Assembly (NCBI GenBank): GCA_015057585.1 | Contig: SVEF01000006.1 | Coordinates: 62,001-126,000 of the forward strand | Source: Lachnospiraceae bacterium | GTDB lineage: Bacteria > Bacillota > Clostridia > Lachnospirales > Lachnospiraceae | Length of the DNA: 64,000 nucleotides | Direction of reading: 5' to 3' | Part shown: positions 61,517-64,000 of the stretch, in pieces | Numbering within the stretch: the stretch's first letter is position 1 | How the letters are laid out: every line of letters starts with the position of its first letter | Program-made: the position numbers and the translations under genes | Notes under the pieces: generated by a model | The model's input: only the letters and a program-made list of their open reading frames with translations | Told to the model about the DNA's origin: nothing | Databases searched by the model: none

Positions 61517-61570
61517 TTGTCTGTGCAGGTGATTGTTTGCCTCACAAACAAAGGAGATGAAATAAAATGA
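61517..61570 (+). CDS. Possible 17-codon leader peptide coupled to pyruvate kinase
   Basis: A TTG start seven bases after a perfect AAAGGAGGAG ribosome site begins a 17-residue frame (MSVQVIVCLTNKGDEIK), which ends in TGA overlapping the pyk ATG as ATGA. The layout is that of a translationally coupled leader. The frame also contains the AAAGGAGA ribosome site of pyk. It may be accidental, as short frames are common. Confidence 0.4.
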   Translation: MSVQVIVCLTNKGDEIK

Positions 61571-62982
61571 GAAAAACAAAAATTATTTGTACGATAGGAC
61601 CGGCAAGTGAAACAGAGGAGGTATTAAGAAAGATGTGTGAGGCGGGAATGAATGTAGCCCGCATCAACTTTTCGCATGGAACGCATGAGGAGCATTTAAA
61701 AAAAATTAATCTGATTAAAAAGGTGAGAGAGGAATTGGGACTTCCGATTGCCATCATGCTGGATACGAAGGGACCGGAGTATCGGATTAAGACATTTAAA
61801 GACAAAAAAGTGACCGTGAAAGAAGGGGAAACGTTTACTTTTACGACAGAGGAGATTGTGGGGGATGAGACGAGAGTTTCCGTTACCTACAAGAATCTGA
61901 TTAATGAGTTAAATGTCGGAGATACCATTTTGGTCTGCAACGGACTGGTTTCTTTTGAGGTAAAGGAACTGAAGGGAAATGATGCGGTATGCGTAGTCAC
62001 GGCAGGAGGAGAAATGTCTGACCGCAAGAGCATGAACTTCCCGAACCATGTATTAAAGCAGGCGTTCCTGAGTGAGCAGGACAAAAAAGATTTGTTATTC
62101 GGTATCGAGCATGGAGTAGATTTTGTGGCAGCATCCTTTGTTTCCACAAAGCAGGATATGCTTGACATGAGAGAATTTTTAGATGCAAACGGCGGCGAGG
62201 ATATTGACGTCATTGCAAAGATTGAAAACCGTTCCGGTATTGAGCATATCGAAGAGATTTGTGAGATTGCCAACGGTATTATGGTTGCCAGAGGTGACCT
62301 TGGAGTGGAGGTACCTTTCGTAGAGGTTCCGGCCATCCAAAAGCAGCTCATCAACAAATGTCGTCTGATGGGAACCAGAGTTATCACAGCGACAGAAATG
62401 TTGGAATCCATGATTCATAATCCGCGTCCGACCAGAGCCGAAATCTCTGACGTTGCAAATGCGGTCTATGATGGTACTTCTGCAGTGATGCTTTCCGGTG
62501 AGACAGCCGCCGGCAAGTATCCGGTAGCCGCAGTAAGGAATATGGCGGAAATCGCGGAGTACACAGAAAAGAACATTAACTACACACACCGTTTCCGCAG
62601 TACGGAATTCACGATTCACAACAATTTGGACGCGGTTTCCCATGGTACCTGTGCCATGGCAATCGACGTCAATGCGAAGTGCATCGTAGCCAGTTCCATC
62701 AGCGGCCGTACAGCACGCATGGTCAGCCGGTTCCGTTGCCCGATGCCAATCGTTGGCATGACAACTTCGGAGCGTGTCTGGAGGAAATTAAACCTAAGCT
62801 GGGGGGTAAAACCTGTGCTCTCAGAGGAGTTTAATTCGGTAGAGGTTATGTTCTATCACGGTCTGAACCAGGCAAAAAAATGTCTGGGACTTTTGCCGGG
62901 AGATAATGTTGTTTTAACCGGTGGTCAGATTAACGGTCAGACCGGAAACACAAATACGATCAAGATAGAGACGGTAAAATAG
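61567..62982 (+). CDS. pyk: Pyruvate kinase
   Basis: Makes pyruvate and ATP from PEP and ADP in glycolysis. 471 residues, complete: IICTIGPAS, RINFSHGTHEEH near 32, IAMLDTKGPEYRIKTF near 58, VIAKIENRSG near 215, MVARGDLGVEVPF near 237, TATEMLESM near 270, PTRAEISDVANAVYDGTSAV near 282, MLSGETAAGKYPVA, and the C-terminal domain up to NTIKIET. No extra PEP-utiliser domain is attached. AAAGGAGA precedes the ATG. It is a separate unit with its own promoter. Confidence 0.96.
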   Translation: MRKTKIICTIGPASETEEVLRKMCEAGMNVARINFSHGTHEEHLKKINLIKKVREELGLPIAIMLDTKGPEYRIKTFKDKKVTVKEGETFTFTTEEIVGDETRVSVTYKNLINELNVGDTILVCNGLVSFEVKELKGNDAVCVVTAGGEMSDRKSMNFPNHVLKQAFLSEQDKKDLLFGIEHGVDFVAASFVSTKQDMLDMREFLDANGGEDIDVIAKIENRSGIEHIEEICEIANGIMVARGDLGVEVPFVEVPAIQKQLINKCRLMGTRVITATEMLESMIHNPRPTRAEISDVANAVYDGTSAVMLSGETAAGKYPVAAVRNMAEIAEYTEKNINYTHRFRSTEFTIHNNLDAVSHGTCAMAIDVNAKCIVASSISGRTARMVSRFRCPMPIVGMTTSERVWRKLNLSWGVKPVLSEEFNSVEVMFYHGLNQAKKCLGLLPGDNVVLTGGQINGQTGNTNTIKIETVK

Positions 62983-63031
62983 CGTAACTCCGTCTCTTTC
63001 AAGGCTTGTTTTTAGAAAGTAAGAGGCAGTT

Positions 63032-64000
63032 ATGAGTGAAACAAAAACAGTAGAAAAGGCAGAGAATAAGGAGGCAGTGGCGAAGTGGCTGGCACTGCCA
63101 AAGGGTTCTTATTCCGGTCTTTTGAAATATGAAATCAAAAAAGAAGACATCTTGTATAAGGCAAATGCCGACTACGACGAGGAATTCCGCTTTGTGCAGA
63201 ACTATCTGGTACTTACAAAGGACCGTCTGGTGTTTATTTGCTATCCGTACGGAATGCAGGGAGAATACAGCTTTGGTGGTTATGCCGGACACAAGATGGG
63301 ACGTACCATCGAAGATGCGGAGCCGCTTCTTCGGATGTATCTGCTTTCCGAAGTGGAAAACCTGGAAATCATCCGTGAAGTAAGCGGAGGCGCCCTGATG
63401 GGAAAGATTAGCGGACAGGAGACGTTCCTTTGTCGCTTTTCGAATTCCAAAATGAGTGAAATGGAACGTCTGTGTAAAAATCTTGAAAAAATCAAGAAGG
63501 AAGAAGAATTAAAGGAAGAGGATATTTTAGGGAAGAAAAAGCATGAGTGCTGCCCGAAGTGTGGCACACTTTATCCGGATCAGGAGAGAAAAATCTGTCC
63601 GAAGTGCATGGATAAGAAATCGCTGTTTCTTCGTGTCATGAAGTATTTCTTTAAGTACAAGGTAAGACTCGCTGTGATGTTCGTCTGCTACGTGCTCATC
63701 GGAGCACTGAACCTGGCATGGCCTTATCTTTCCGGTACGTTCCTTTATGACAAGGTGTTAAATAAGGATCCGCAGCTGGTGGCGTTTGCTGACAGTTTCG
63801 GCGGCAAGTTTACGATCATTCTTTTGTTCGCAGTATTGACCATGGTGGTTACGAAATTAATCATTCAGGGGCTTGGTATGCTGCATGGTGCGATGACGGC
63901 AAGAATTGTACCGGAAGTCGTGGCTGAAATGAAAGAAGAAATTTTTAATTCGATGGGAAAGTTGTCCATCAGTTTTTATAATTCCAGACAGACCGGAGCG
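63032..64000 (+). CDS. ABC exporter with N-terminal PH-like and zinc-ribbon region (partial)
   Basis: Starts at ATG 63032 after AGAGG; open to the right edge, 323 residues visible. Residues ~20-165 form a beta-rich region with LVLTKDRLVFICYPYG and FLCRFSNSKMSEMERLCKNL that looks like a small PH-like domain. A zinc ribbon follows (CCPKCGTLYPDQERKICPKC near 174-193). From ~205 a type 1 ABC exporter membrane domain begins (VRLAVMFVCYVLIGALNLAW, IILLFAVLTMVVTKLIIQGL) and SISFYNSRQTGA near the end matches the F-x-x-x-x-x-G elbow of such exporters. The ATPase domain must lie beyond the window. Substrate unknown. Confidence 0.8.
   Translation, partial: MSETKTVEKAENKEAVAKWLALPKGSYSGLLKYEIKKEDILYKANADYDEEFRFVQNYLVLTKDRLVFICYPYGMQGEYSFGGYAGHKMGRTIEDAEPLLRMYLLSEVENLEIIREVSGGALMGKISGQETFLCRFSNSKMSEMERLCKNLEKIKKEEELKEEDILGKKKHECCPKCGTLYPDQERKICPKCMDKKSLFLRVMKYFFKYKVRLAVMFVCYVLIGALNLAWPYLSGTFLYDKVLNKDPQLVAFADSFGGKFTIILLFAVLTMVVTKLIIQGLGMLHGAMTARIVPEVVAEMKEEIFNSMGKLSISFYNSRQTGA

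Overview
The window looks like chromosomal DNA of a gut or rumen Lachnospiraceae (Firmicutes, Clostridia). Evidence: AGGAGG-type ribosome sites, tight operons, Gram-positive lipoproteins, no outer-membrane genes, and a beta-mannan locus whose enzyme set (AGE-type epimerase, two GH130 phosphorylases, GH26, GH36, CE2-like and CE17-like esterases) matches what is known in Roseburia intestinalis. I cannot fix genus or species. No rRNA, tRNA, CRISPR array, insertion sequence or prophage was seen.

Layout. (1) 1-18.1 kb, visibly AT-rich: a surface-glycan or cell-envelope block. It has a GT2 glycosyltransferase, a two-domain fucokinase/nucleotidyltransferase (FKP-like), a KpsF/KdsD-type sugar-phosphate isomerase, a glycosyltransferase-like protein, and two tandem paralogues with an alkaline-phosphatase/sulfatase-like core flanked by two related Rossmann-like domains. 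A minus-strand operon follows: cysC, sat, a small HTH protein, a cation/proton antiporter and a truncated pyruvate-kinase-like enzyme. It can make PAPS, and no sulfate-reduction gene is present here. A HAD phosphatase and an SDR epimerase close the block. (2) 18.1-22.6 kb: two PD-(D/E)XK-type proteins with Glu-Gly-Arg-rich repeat tails, the second translationally coupled to rfbA-rfbB (dTDP-4-keto-6-deoxyglucose synthesis). (3) 22.6-24.1 kb: a DUF1015 gene and a small unknown gene. (4) 24.3-54.6 kb: a large beta-mannan/galactoglucomannan utilisation locus. (5) 54.7-61.3 kb: an HD-GYP response regulator and two hybrid histidine kinases, the second fused to a DegV domain. (6) 61.5-64 kb: pyruvate kinase and the start of an ABC exporter with an N-terminal zinc ribbon.

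How the mannan locus should work (inference from families). Surface lipoproteins GH26 and GH5 cut mannan or glucomannan. A multi-repeat lipoprotein and two solute-binding proteins capture oligosaccharides, and two permease pairs import them; no ATPase is encoded, so a shared one must be used. Inside the cell, GH36 removes galactose, CE17-like and CE2-like esterases remove acetyl groups, GH1 and GH130_2-like enzymes shorten the chain, and the epimerase plus GH130_1-like enzyme turn mannobiose into mannosyl-glucose and then mannose-1-phosphate and glucose. LacI- and AraC-type regulators sit between GH36 and the main operon, with recognisable candidate sites.

Most interesting and least explained: the transporter accessory set (NHL/TPR membrane protein, Yip1-like membrane protein, DUF5696-like ectoprotein, and a 991-residue solute-binding protein carrying jelly-roll modules); the tandem sulfatase-like paralogues; the GH1-CE2 fusion; the kinase-DegV fusion; and the PAPS operon with its pyruvate-kinase-like member. 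All assignments are by eye from sequence motifs; no database search was run.
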